Assembly: GCA_036245805.1 (NCBI GenBank)
Contig: BTRK01000006.1
Location: 38,568,901-38,632,900, forward strand
From: Pristionchus mayeri
Lineage: Eukaryota > Nematoda > Chromadorea > Rhabditida > Neodiplogasteridae
Reading direction: 5' to 3'
DNA: 64,000 nt
The first letter of the stretch is position 1; each line of letters starts with the position of its first letter. The position numbers and the translations under genes were made by a program. Shown here piece by piece: positions 52,643 to 63,087 of the stretch. The notes beneath the pieces were generated by a model. The model saw nothing but the letters and a program-made list of their open reading frames with translations. It was not told the DNA's origin and made no database searches.

Positions 52643-55600
52643 TCAAATCGGATTACAACGGGACACGCTATCTGCCATGCGGCGGCACTCGAATCCCGGC
52701 GAACAGCGCGAATTCAAGCATCGGCGGAGCTCTGCAATGAGCAAATATTCAACATAAAAACATGCAGAAACAGTGCAGATCTAAGCCAAATCGTGTTAGG
52801 CATAGAGAGAAAGACGAACCGACGCAGCTAGGCTCTCGACTAGTCGCATCGAAGGTGCAGGTGAATCCGATGGGGCAGCGGACGCCGTCGCACCCATTGA
52901 CACAATTGGGAAGCATGCGAGAACCCGGCTGCAGAATTCACGATTAAAGGACGACTAACAGCACATCTAGCCAGCCCAAACTGATAACTCAGTCGTAAAC
53001 CGCAACACATTTTCGAAATCCCGGTTTTGATATCCCTTATCACGGATCTCCTGTAAAAATGCAGGAAAATTAGAACGTTTTGCGACAAAAAAAATTTTTG
53101 TATCACGGATTTTGCTGTAAATGTTAGGACTGACCAATATGAGGGCGAGGTGAACGCCTTTACACTTCATTTTTCGAGATTTGCATTTTGAACGGAGTTA
53201 TGACCTACCGCGTTGGAAGGCTGTATTTCGATCAGTTTTTGACCTACAGCGAGCGGATTTTTTTCAAACGGTTCGTAATACAGAGATCTACAAACGCATT
53301 GGGTTATGCGACGCACGGAAATGACGTCTTCCCTTAGTTTCATGCGAAAAACGGTTTTTTTCATCATAATATGCTAATTTTCGACCTTTTATGAGGCGAA
53401 CTGTACGATTTTTATTGTTGATTCGGATTCCCCATCCCAAAATTGACCTACCTAAATAGTTCGTTGGTCATAACTCGGCGAAGATCATACCGCCACTCAG
53501 CAGGGGCAACTTGGACATAGTGCATTTTTTGTCCAAATTCCATTTTCATTTGTATCTCGGTTCAAACTTACGCAAATAAACTTAAAAAAAAGAAAACTGC
53601 ATCTCTCGATGAGACGGAGATAAATGACTCAGTGGTGCGAGTCGTAAATATTCATGGTGTTTGAGATATTGGAGAAAAACTACTTTATTTCAGCTATTTT
53701 GTGTGCTGAACGCGCTTTATCGTGCACATGATATTATTAACAATATTTTATTTGATTATATTTATATTCATAAACTATCACATGCATTTACTCATCAATA
53801 TTTCCCACTTCAGAATCGTCATGAACCAAATTGCTCAGATTATCGAAGAAATACGAGAGATCGCTATGGATGAGATCGTAGATAGCATCAGCGGAAATGT
53901 CCCTCTCATCCTCGTGCACTTCCACTTCCTGTTCGATTGCCACCTCCTCGTCCTCGAAATCCTTCAGCATATCATCCAGAAGAGCTCTTCTCCTCCGACT
54001 TCTGGTTCAACTATTCTCCATCTCTTTCTTCTTCGCAGCAAGCAGAGTTCTGATGAGGTTCTTGATCTGTTCGTGGGTCATTCTCTCAGCGGGGAGAATA
54101 TCTGCTCTCTCCTTCATTCTCTTCTCAGCCTCCTCTGCTCTCAGTTCCTTCGAATGATTGAAGTAGTCCTCGAAGAGATCAACGACTAACTGCCTCGCCT
54201 TCGGATTATACTTCCCTCCCTTCTTCGTCGATCGAAGTGCCCATCCAATTGGTTTGGCATGCACTGCTGCCTTTATTCCGCGAGAGGCCCGATTCCAACT
54301 CCTTGCTGCACTTCTTCAAGCATTCTCTTGTACAGGCCAAGGGCGAAGTCGAACTGAGTCACCTTCTCGGGGCGAATCTTGTGCTCTCCTCTTCCTCTTC
54401 TCTCTTCTCTCTTCTTCTCTCTTCTCAAACTACAAGTGCACGATAAAGCGCGTTCAGCACACAAAATAGCTGAAATAAAGTAGTTTTTCACCAATATCTC
54501 AAACACCATGAATATTTACGACTCGCACCACTGAATCATTTATCTCCGTCTCATCGAGAGCTGCAGTTTTCTTTTTTTTAAAGTTTATTTGCGTAAGTTT
54601 GAACCGAGATACAAATGAAAATGGAATTTGGACAAAAAATGCACTATGTCCAAGTTGCCCCTGCTGAGTGGCGGTATGATCTTCGCCGAGTTATGACCAA
54701 CGAACTATTTAGGTAGGTCAATTTTGGGATGGGGAATCCGAATCAACAATAAAAATCGTACAGTTCGCCTCATAAAAGGTCGAAAATTAGCATATTATGA
54801 TGAAAAAAAAGTTTTTCGCATGAAACTAAGGGAAGACGTCATTTCCGTGCGTCGCATAACCCAAGGCGTTTGTAGATCTCTGTATTACGAACCGTTTGAA
54901 AAAATCCACTCGCTGTAGGTCAAAAACTGACCGAAATACAGCCTTCCAACGCGGTAGGTCATAACTCCGTTCAAAATGCAAATCTCGAAAAATGAAGTGT
55001 ATATGCGTTCTCCTCGCCCTCATATTGGTCAGTCCTAACATTTACAGCAAAATCCGTGATACAAAATTTTTTTTGTCGCATCGGTTCCTTCATTTTTACA
55101 GGAGATCCGTGTTATAGGAACCGAGTTCTGGAAGTTTTTAGGCATTCAAAGTTGACCCTGCCGCACAGGTAATGGGTTAGAGAGCACAATGAAATAAAAG
55201 TGCGCCCTCTCATTCGTCATTGCTCGCGTTGACTCGAGCTGCTTTGCTGTCAATGCTGCTTTAATGGTAAATTTTGTTGTTCTGGTGTAGCGCCTACTAT
55301 TGTAATAATACGTTCTTTGATTTCTAAAGCATAAATTGATATTTGATTGTATCTAACCTAGCGTTGGCTTCATATGCCGACTATGAACTCGATTGTTTTA
55401 GGAATATCCCATTGATACTTGCCTCTTGCGTCATGCGGCATCTGTCTCCTAGCCCACACCTGATCCTCCTACACGAATTTTCAGAATGCTTCACGCAGAT
55501 AGGCTGCTCGGGACATTTACCCCCGCTACAACGAGGATCCTGCAGAGAACATTGAGTTGTACTCCGACATAGTATTAGCCATTCGTATACACACCAGAAA

Positions 55601-58600
55601 CATGTTGCAACTGGCGTCGTCGGGACAATTTATGTCTCTGCACGATCGAAGAGGCTGAGGACGGACAGGTCGGCAATTCGGACGGCCCTGTCAAGCAGAA
55701 TCATGAACAAGGAGAGAGGGAGGCTTAGTAGGGTGGCTGAAATGGATCACGGTTAACACGGGTCTCCTGTAAAAGTGTAGGAAAAATGGCTCGTTTGGCT
55801 ACTAGGAAATATTTTGTATCTCAGATTTCGATTAAACTTGGTTGACGGAAACCATTGGGGGTCAGAAGATGACCAAGCAACTTATTTTGGTGAAATCTGC
55901 ACATTATCGATTTTTGTGATCTACTGCGATAAATTGACGTATTTCAGTCAATTTTGATCGTACGGAAAACATTTTTTTTTGCATTTTGCTCAGAATCGAG
56001 AGATCTACAACTTCAACAACGTAGGACCAACGGCCAAATCAAGTCTTCATAGTGAAAATTGCGAAAAACTGAAATTCGTGATAAGAAGATCGATTTTTTG
56101 GCTTCGCATACCAAAAAACACCATCGTTTTTATTCTTAATATGGAATCTACATACAAAAATTAGGGGGTGTCTATGTTGACCATTTTTAATATCTCTGTC
56201 CTTGGACTATCGATTTACTATGGGTGATTCTCGACTTTTCCGGACTCGGTTATTTTTGAAAGATTTCGTTATTTGCTCATATTTCGGTTCAACGTGGTCC
56301 AATCGTGCAGTAAAAAAATACAATCGATTGCTCTCAACAAGCTCTATCAATTCTTCTAAGGGCTTCCAATCGCTACGACTCTTCGTTTTCAAGTTATTTG
56401 ATGAAAACTGTCTGAAACGGGTAAATTTGAGATATTTCAGCTACAAATTTCGCATGAGAAGAGTTTTCTCACTCGATTTGCATCTTAACAATGTTTTTAG
56501 ACATTTCTGATCTAGTTTCAAGATATTATAATGGGCAGAAACCCGATATACCCACGTGCAACACGTGAGCTGTGAATATCACACCACCATTTTGGAATAA
56601 ATAAGATAATTAGAGAAGAGAATTGCATGAATTTGAGCGGAAACGAAACGAAAAATGATTAAAAATGTCCAAAAACATTGTTAGGATACAAATCGAGTGA
56701 GAAATCACTTTTCATGCGAAATTTGTAGCTGAAATATCTCAATTTTTCCCGTTTCAGACAGTTTTCATTAAATAACTTGAAAACGAAGAGTCGTAGCGAT
56801 TGGAAGCCCTTAGAAGAATTGATAGAGCTTGTTGAGAGCTATCGATTGAATTTTTTGACTGCACGATTGGACCACGTTGAACCGAAATATGAGCAAATAA
56901 CGAAATCTTTCAAAAAATAACCGTGTCCGGAAAAGTCGAGAATCACCCATAGTAAATCGATAGTCCGAGGACAGAGATATTAAAAATGGTCAACATAGAC
57001 ATCCCCTAATTTTGTATGTAGATTCCATATTAAGAATAAAAACGATGGTGTTTTTGGAATTCGAAGCCAAAAAATCGATCTTCTTATCACGAATTTCAGT
57101 TTTTCGCAATTTTCACTATGAAGACTTGATTTGGCCGTTGGTCCTACGTTGTTGAAGTTGTAGATCTCTCGATTCTGAGCAAAATGCAAAAAAGAATGTT
57201 TTCTGTACGACCAAAATTGACTGAAATACGTCAATTTATCGCAGTAGATCACAAAAATCGATAATGTGCATATTTCACCAAAATAAGTTGATAGGTCATC
57301 TTCTGACCCCCAATGGTATCCATCAACCAAGTTAATTGAAAATCGGTGATGCAAAATATTTTTAGTAGCCAGCGCTCCTTCACTTTTACAGGAGACCCGT
57401 GTTAACCGTCTTGTTTACTCTCTCGTACGGGTCATCCGTGAGGGGAGAGAGAGAGAGGCGAGAGAGTCTCTCTCTCCACAGTAAAAAGAGAGGGTAGGAC
57501 TGCCAGAGGGGACGGTTAACCGTCTCATCCGTCTCTAATCTGCCGAGGCCCTCTAAATAGCGACCCGTTGATTCATTTCAGCCACCCTAAGGCTTAGTGA
57601 GCGATAAAACGTACGTTCTCCATAATGCACTCGGTTCCTGAAGCACAGCGAACAGTGTTGCAGTTGGGTTGATCGGGTTGAGGACGAACAGCTGAGTTTT
57701 CGATTTATTGAAAGCATTGAAAAGTCTAAGGCAATACGGGATAGGCAAAGAGACAAAAACAAACCGACGCAGCTCGGCTGAAGAGTATTCTCATCGAAGG
57801 TGCAGCTGAAGCCGTCGGGGCAGCGGCCGCCTTCGCACTCTACGACGCATTCGGTGGCCATGCCCGATCCAGGCTACATGATTAAAAAATATTGGAAGAT
57901 CTGGCTATTTTGATGCCTCTTACTAAGTATGCATTTCCTTATTGAGCTAAGTAAGAATTGCTGAATAGTCAAACTTTTCTTTTTTTAAACCCCTTTTTGA
58001 TCAATATATTCGGATAGCAATACGAATTCAATGCGGAATATCCGATTGATACTTACCACTTGCTTCATACGACATCTCTTTCCTAGCCCACACCTGCTCC
58101 TCCTGCACGAATGTTCCGAATGCTTCACGCAAATCGGCTGCTCGGGACATTTGCCGCCGCCACAACGAGGATCCTGCAGAGAATATTGATTAGTACTCTG
58201 TGCCTTTACATTCTACAAAATGTTTGCTAATTAATATGAGCAACTCTTCCACCCACCAGAAACATGTTGCAACTGGCGTCGACGGGGCAGGTTATGTCAC
58301 TGCACGATCGAAGAGGCTGTCCTAAGTCAAAACTTTTATGGAAAGAGCTCGAAAATGAGTGGGGGTATTGTTAGAGGGCAATATTCGTGTCTTTCACAAG
58401 GATCGTGAAAATCGCTCTCAAATTTTTCAAGTACGCGACCCGGTTTAGGGCTATTAAAATGAAGTATGCACAATGTGATTTTGCGAAAGTGTTAGGGATG
58501 CTTAGGGTGCCGGAAACTGATTTGAACCATTTTGGCGATTTTTCCTAGACTCCATGATCAAAATTTCACGTAAAATGGGTAAAAGGCGTGAGAATTTCGA

Positions 58601-58868
58601 TTATATTCTGCATGCCCACCTCGCTGAGCCTGAGCGAGAAGTTGCGACTCCATCGGGATAGGAACAGCTTGCAGCTGAGTAGCTTCCACTTGAGGCGTCT
58701 GCCTCTTCAGTCGCCGGTCGCTTAGTCCGACATCTCGTTCCTTGTCGACTGCATCTGTCGTTGCGAACGAATGGAATACCAGAGAAGATACAAGCTGAAA
58801 GTTGCAAGTCAGAAAAAAAATTTAAAACAGGAAAAGCGAAAAAAACGCACCAAAATGTGGATGATCAT
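52643..58868 (-). CDS. Secreted cysteine-rich protein with duplicated four-exon block, about 322 aa
   Basis: Ten exons join in frame: 58868-58851, 58794-58620, 58321-58257, 58173-58057, 57873-57765, 57691-57615, 55687-55595, 55539-55423, about 52928-52820, and a last exon ending at 52643. The product has a signal peptide (MIIHILLVSSLVFHSFA), a KR site (DRRLKRQTPQ), then cysteine modules. Module A is QPLRSCSDITCPVDASCNMF; B is DPRCGGGKCPEQPICVKHSE plus a C-rich tail; C is CPDGFSCTF; D is NCNTVRCASGTEC. A' (QPLRSCRDINCPDDASCNMF), B', C' (CPIGFTCTF) and D' (RCLNSRCSPGFEC) repeat the set in order. The C-x5-7-C-P-x-G-x-x-C pattern resembles EB-type disulfide modules of nematode secreted proteins; function unknown. 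Introns 6 and 8 hold the large palindromes; exon 8 uses a GC donor. Confidence 0.78.
53036..55116. mobile_element. Long foldback element with captured coding fragment
   Basis: The left arm (about 53036-53725) and right arm (about 54435-55116) are inverse copies of each other. The outer ends read CACGGATCTCCTGTAAAAAT (left) and its complement (right), and a related motif CACGGATTTTGCTGTAAATG recurs about 57 bases inside each arm. The roughly 700-base loop contains a coding-like minus-strand fragment. Flanking TAT/ATA may be target duplication but this is not clear. It lies in intron 8 of the cysteine-rich gene. The same outer motif (CACGGGTCTCCTGTAAAAGT) marks the palindrome arms inside the element at 55729. 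Confidence 0.8.
53788..54390 (-). pseudogene. Decayed coding fragment inside the foldback loop
   Basis: Three adjacent minus-strand frames read like one protein broken by frameshifts and a stop. The first is KIRPEKVTQFDFALGLYKRM... (to 54273); the second GWALRSTKKGGKYNPKARQL followed by VVDLFEDYF and ERMTHEQIKNLIRTLLAAKK (54264-54007); the third an acidic tail, LLDDMLKDFEDEEVAIEQEV... (to 53788). The second part recalls a module (GWAL-K...F-P-A--FL---F, then M-EQI---) that recurs in uncharacterised, transposon-associated proteins of many animals; this is recollection, not a search. No catalytic motif is visible. As it stands it cannot make the full protein. Confidence 0.5.
55729..57589. mobile_element. 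hAT-type palindromic element with 8-bp target duplication
   Basis: The 1861-bp element starts TAGGGTGGCTGAAATGGATC and ends with the inverse CATTTCAGCCACCCTA. It is flanked by AGGCTTAG at 55721-55728 and 57590-57597. Most of the interior is a near-perfect palindrome (arms about 55751-56505 and 56650-57407, starting GGTTAACACGGGTCTCCTGT). About 180 extra bases with GAGAGA repeats lie between the right arm and the right terminus. No transposase. It sits in intron 6 of the cysteine-rich gene, about 20 bases from the donor of exon 6. Confidence 0.88.
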
Positions 58869-60284
58869 CTCGATATGGCATATTTTGTCCTCTTCCGCTT
58901 TTATATCGTTGATGAACGACTTTCAGACAAAATAGAGGGTGAGTTTCGGATAGAAAAACGGAATGAAAATGAATCATATAAGCGCAAAACTCGTTCTAGA
59001 TTATGCATTCAGTGTTATGAATTGAAATGTGGTCAAGCTCCTCCGATTCCAACTTGATGGGGACAATTGACGAATTTCCAAACGGGCCTGCTGCTCATAC
59101 AACGACTGAAAGAGTTCGCAAAATGATAATGCGGGTTCTGCAATTTTCTCCCACTCGGCCGACTTCTGGATTTCCTACCTGCAAGTGGGTGACCACCACG
59201 TGCACAAAACGAGCAGCCTTTAGGCCGCTGATAACACCAGGACAGACTGATCACTGAACTGGCGCGAACTGGGGAACACGTCTTTGTTTGGACGCCTCAA
59301 CATTACTAACGTTTAACTGGCTGTAGCTATTGGAAAACCATGGGCTAAAATAAGCAGTGAGCTCTGCGGAAAGACATGGACTGAATAAACTAATCAGCAC
59401 ATTATCCACAGCTGGGCGAGAATATGAAACCTGATTACAACACCCTGGATTCACAAATCCCAGTGCTATCTGGTCAACCGTTGCTTAATTTAACAGAACG
59501 GACGGGATGTCGTGTTCTCAATGAGAATTGTGTCACGAGATGTGCTTTAGACGGCAAAGACTACTTCTATGTTTCCTGTTCAACGCTCCCGAGTTCAAAG
59601 ATTCCTATCATAAGAACAGCAGGGATATAGGAGGGACATGAATCAGGGTGTGATATCTAGGGATTTAGCGTTCTCCCGGTCTATCTTGGATATTACAATC
59701 GATGAGGAGTTGAGAGGAGGAACACTTTATCTTGTTGAGAAATGTACGAAATGTCATTGACAAGAAGCATATTGAAGATAATGGAGATATTGCGCAGATA
59801 TATCGAGGGGACAAATTATTTGAAACGGAGTGAACAGAAAGGTAGATAAGAACTACCCGAACAATTGTTCACGGAACGTGATTGGCTTTGACATAATACA
59901 TTTATCATCGATGGGTCATTGGGACAATATTGCGGTGAAGTCTTGCTTCTTTAGATTTACTCCTATATCGCATCGGCACATTCAAACTCGGGGGTAGACT
60001 TTGAATTATGGAGTAACCGGTTAGAACACTTTCCTCGTTACCGGCTACGAAAGTCATTCGTATTTGGTCGCGAATGAAGTCATCGGTCACGTAATGTGTT
60101 ATAACAGTTCATTTACGAAAAGTAACGTGCTATTGCAAATTGGATGGGAAAATAGAAATTGGATTTTTCGTAACCAGTTACGAGATTAATAAATATCCTG
60201 TTATGACGCAGGATCAGTAACACTGGAGAATGAGAATGATTGGTTGAAAAAAATCTCGTAATTGATCATTTCATTATTGAACTG
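58869..60284. other. Intergenic, no gene seen
   Basis: This covers the upstream region of the cysteine-rich gene starting at 58868 and the 3' UTR side of the gene ending at 60285. Open frames at 58761-59057 and 59027-59257 have no splice or domain support. Confidence 0.4.
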
Positions 60285-61441
60285 TTATTTATCAAAGAAT
60301 TCCCAGTAGCAGAAGGGCGCGTTGCCGATGACGTGGCACTGGTATCCTTTCGGGCAGCGCACATCCACGCAAAGCACTGCAAAAAATTGATAGAGGGCGA
60401 GAAGATGACGTTCCGCGAAATTCAACTTGTAGCTTCGGACTGCTTGGAAAATCACGCAGAATTGTTCGAAAAGTTGCCCACTTATAACTCTTGTTTTCAT
60501 TTTTTTGGACAATTTCGCATTGAGCCAAACTTAGATTCACGAACGCAAAAATTCACGAAGAGGTCTGAAATGCACACTGGAAATTTGTTCTACCGATTCG
60601 CCCTTCTTTCTCCTTCCGGTCTTTTAATTTTGTACCAGTGTGAATTGGATGTAGGGAATATTAAGTGCACCCACGGTCGATAACTATCAGCTGTGTCCTG
60701 ATTCATTGGTTAGCCCTATTCGTTTGCGCACATTGAGGTCACAATCACTCACAATCGACGCAAGCATACTTCTCCTTTCCAATCGGCGTCATCTTATTAG
60801 AGTCGGGAACTATCAGCACGTACATACCTGAGTTCGGCCTGCAAAATAAAGGAATCAGTAAAGAGGTCCCGCATAGTCAATGAACAATTTCATTTAATCT
60901 AAATTATGTAACTGTAGCTCACTTGCAAACAACTTTCGCGCCATCAGGGAACGATGCAACCACAGTTCCATCTGTCGACACTAATCTCTTATTTGGATCC
61001 GCGCATACATTTTTATTTCGAGGTTCTTTATAGAGATCACATTCGATTCGGCTTAGCATGACCGGCCGAGAAATTGCTAAAATAAAATAAATTTGTTCGA
61101 TTTTCGAATTCTCACCAAGTCACCGTTATCGGTGGTCTTCGGAGGCTTCGTCACCATGTATCCGGGGGCGGTATCTGTTGTAGGATCGGAAGGACACGGC
61201 AATTCATCTCCTGCCAAGAATCGATTCCTTGCTTGAATATGCATGTCACTCGTTAGAGACAATTAACTGAAATGAATAACAACGTGGCATGATACCGATG
61301 AAAAGTTAAATCCACCACTGTGACATTAGTTTAAATCAAAGTTAAATCTCCCCTAAAGGATGGTTTCTGACCTGGACGCACGGGCATGCATGCCGACGCC
61401 AATCTAGCGCCCAAGGAGGCAAACAGAAACGATACGATCAT
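60285..61441 (-). CDS. Secreted cysteine-rich protein, about 160 aa, five exons
   Basis: Exon 1 (61441-61372) encodes a signal peptide, MIVSFLFASLGARLASA, and CMPVRP. Following exons join in phase: DELPCPSDPTTDTAPGYMVT (about 61210-61118); IECDLYKEPRNKNVCADPNK and SFPDGAKVVCK (about 61080-60922); PNSGMYVLIVPDSNKMTPIG with YACVD (about 60840-60769); and a last exon 60376-60285 with CVDVRCPKGYQCHVIGNAPF ending WEFFDK. An alternative end is a stop (CVDCE) if the GTGAGT donor at about 60768 is not used. The closing C-VDVRCPKGYQC module is of the same kind as in the neighbouring gene at 52643-58868, so the two may be related. Secretion is inferred from the leader; function unknown. Confidence 0.68.
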
Positions 61442-61665
61442 CCAATCCGGGCGAGTATTGGTGGCTGAGCCGTATCGCTTTAGGCTAATATAGTCCTTAG
61501 TTCTGTGGATAAACCACTGACAAACAACGAAGAAAAAGAGCAATGTTGATTAGTCGAGAAGTAGAAAAGCAAAAACGGAACGATCATTCACTCCGGACAA
61601 GTTTTGGTGGCTAAGCCGTCTCTCCTTACGCTAATTTAGCCGTTCGTTCTATGGAACAAATACTC
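61430..61665. repeat. Tandem duplication of the exon-1 start region
   Basis: About 61432-61525 and 61578-61665 are diverged direct copies: ACGATCATCCAATCCGGGCG matches ACGATCATTCACTCCGGACA, and TTGGTGGCTGAGCCGT matches TTGGTGGCTAAGCCGT. The first copy holds the start codon and upstream sequence of the gene at 60285-61441. The second also contains a CAT in the same place, but no continuing exon. Confidence 0.65.
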
Positions 61666-61687
61666 ATCGCTGACAAAAAACGGCTCT

Positions 61688-61761
61688 GTCTGGGTTGGGG
61701 GGACACGTAGGCATGTTGTCTGTTTTGGGGCGACTTATCGTCGGTTTGGGGGGGCATATCG
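61688..61761. repeat. Three-unit minisatellite, core GGTTTGGGGGGACATA
   Basis: Three imperfect units of about 21-26 bp (TGGGTTGGGGGGACACG, TGTTTTGGGGCGACTTATCG, TCGGTTTGGGGGGGCATATC) precede mariner copy 4. A second three-unit array of the same core, in the same orientation, lies at about 63560-63625 beyond the mariner. Confidence 0.7.
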
Positions 61762-61850
61762 ATCCATTTCGATTTAAACATTAAAATGCAAAATTTTCTC
61801 TTACCACGTCCTCTTCGAATCCAATTTCTATCACATTGAGAGCGATGATA

Positions 61851-63085
61851 TTGGGGTGTCCGGAAATTTCTTATAATTTTTTGTTTTTATTTTTTATTCA
61901 ATGCTTTACAATTCTCAGTGACCAATGTATGCCCCCTTCTTTCTCACTACCTCCCTCCAGCGATTGGGCAGGGTCTCGATTCCTCTCTTCCAGAATGCGG
62001 GTTTCTTCGAGACCGCCCAGTTCACGAAAGCCCTCACAACTTCATCTCGATTCTTGAACTTCTTTCCTTTGCAGAAGTCAGAGAGAGAGCGGAAGCAGTG
62101 GTAGTCGCATGGGGAGAGATCCGGGGAATACGGTGGATGGGGAATCCTCTCGATCTTCAGCTCGTCCATTTTCTTCTGGGTCATCTTCGCTCGATGTGGG
62201 CGAGCATTGTCCATCAGAAGAAGAATTTTGCCCTGGTTCAGGAGTCTGGGAGGGACTCTGATCGCGACATCTTCCAGTTGTTCAGAGAAGAGGTCGGCAT
62301 TGCTGCTGGTGCCAGGGGCGAGGATCTCCCAGTAGATGGGACCGAGCACTGAGAAGAAGAAGCAGAGGAGTTCCTTCTTTCCGTACTCTTCCTTCTTCGG
62401 GACGGGCGTGGGCTTCTCATCTGCATCCACCCATTGCAGTCTCCTCACAGGGTTATCGTACGTGATCCACTTCTCATCTGTAGCGATGATGGAATTGACC
62501 CATCGAAGATTGGATCTACGATGGAGTAATTCCCGACAGACTTGAACACGATTTTTCAGCTGTTCGGGGGAGAGGTCATGGGGAATCACTTGTGGGAGTT
62601 TCGGCTTCTTCCCAGATCGATGGAGGATATCGGACACCGTTGAGTACCAGTATCCTTCTTCAACTCACGCACACTGGCCATGGGCTTGCGCTTCAGTGTG
62701 CGGAGAACGAGAGGCTGATCGAGGGAGGGAGGGCGTCCAGAGCGGGGTTGATCATCGAGACCAAACTCCCCTTTCTTGATGCGGGAGAACCACTTATAGC
62801 AGAAGGGTATGGAGGGGGCGTCAGCTCCTTCCGACTGGGCCAGGGCAGAGTGGGCCTCCTTCACGGATCGGCCAAGACGGTAGTAATGAAGTAAAACTGC
62901 TCGGAGGTAGAGATGGGAGTCCATCACAAGAATCAATGTAGCAACTAGGAGACTGATTAAATCCTCTCACTACTCAACGTCAGAATGATGCAATACATTG
63001 TTGACAAACAGATTGCGCAATCACTGCATTTGATCGCGAACTGACTTTTTTCCGAAGCATTATACGAACTTTCCGGACACCCCAA
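61851..63085 (-). mobile_element. Mariner-type transposon, copy 4
   Basis: TA at 61849-61850 and 63086-63087; 1235 bp, minus orientation. The left terminal repeat is degraded (GGAAATTTCTTATAAT instead of GGAAAGTTCGTATAAT), unlike the other copies. Confidence 0.92.
61915..62924 (-). pseudogene. Mariner transposase copy 4, 8-bp deletion
   Basis: The N-terminal part is open from MDSHLYLRAV to KKDTGT. Eight bases present in the other copies (TCTGGGAG) are missing near 62643, which shifts the frame inside the second DNA-binding region. Beyond it the frame reopens (SDILHRSGKK) and runs to the normal end with all three catalytic Asp motifs. A single lesion therefore separates the DNA-binding and catalytic parts. 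Confidence 0.9.
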
Positions 63086-63087
63086 TA

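Noticed and set aside
54007..54264. Intact host gene inside the foldback loop
   Set aside because: The start is GTG, adjoining frames with related character are shifted on both sides, and the whole lies between transposon arms.
58601..58807. Cysteine-containing frame CSRQGTRCRTKRP as part of the secreted protein
   Set aside because: The alternative frame from the ATG at 58868 gives a signal peptide, a KR site and the correct phase into the next exon; the cysteine frame runs into a stop.
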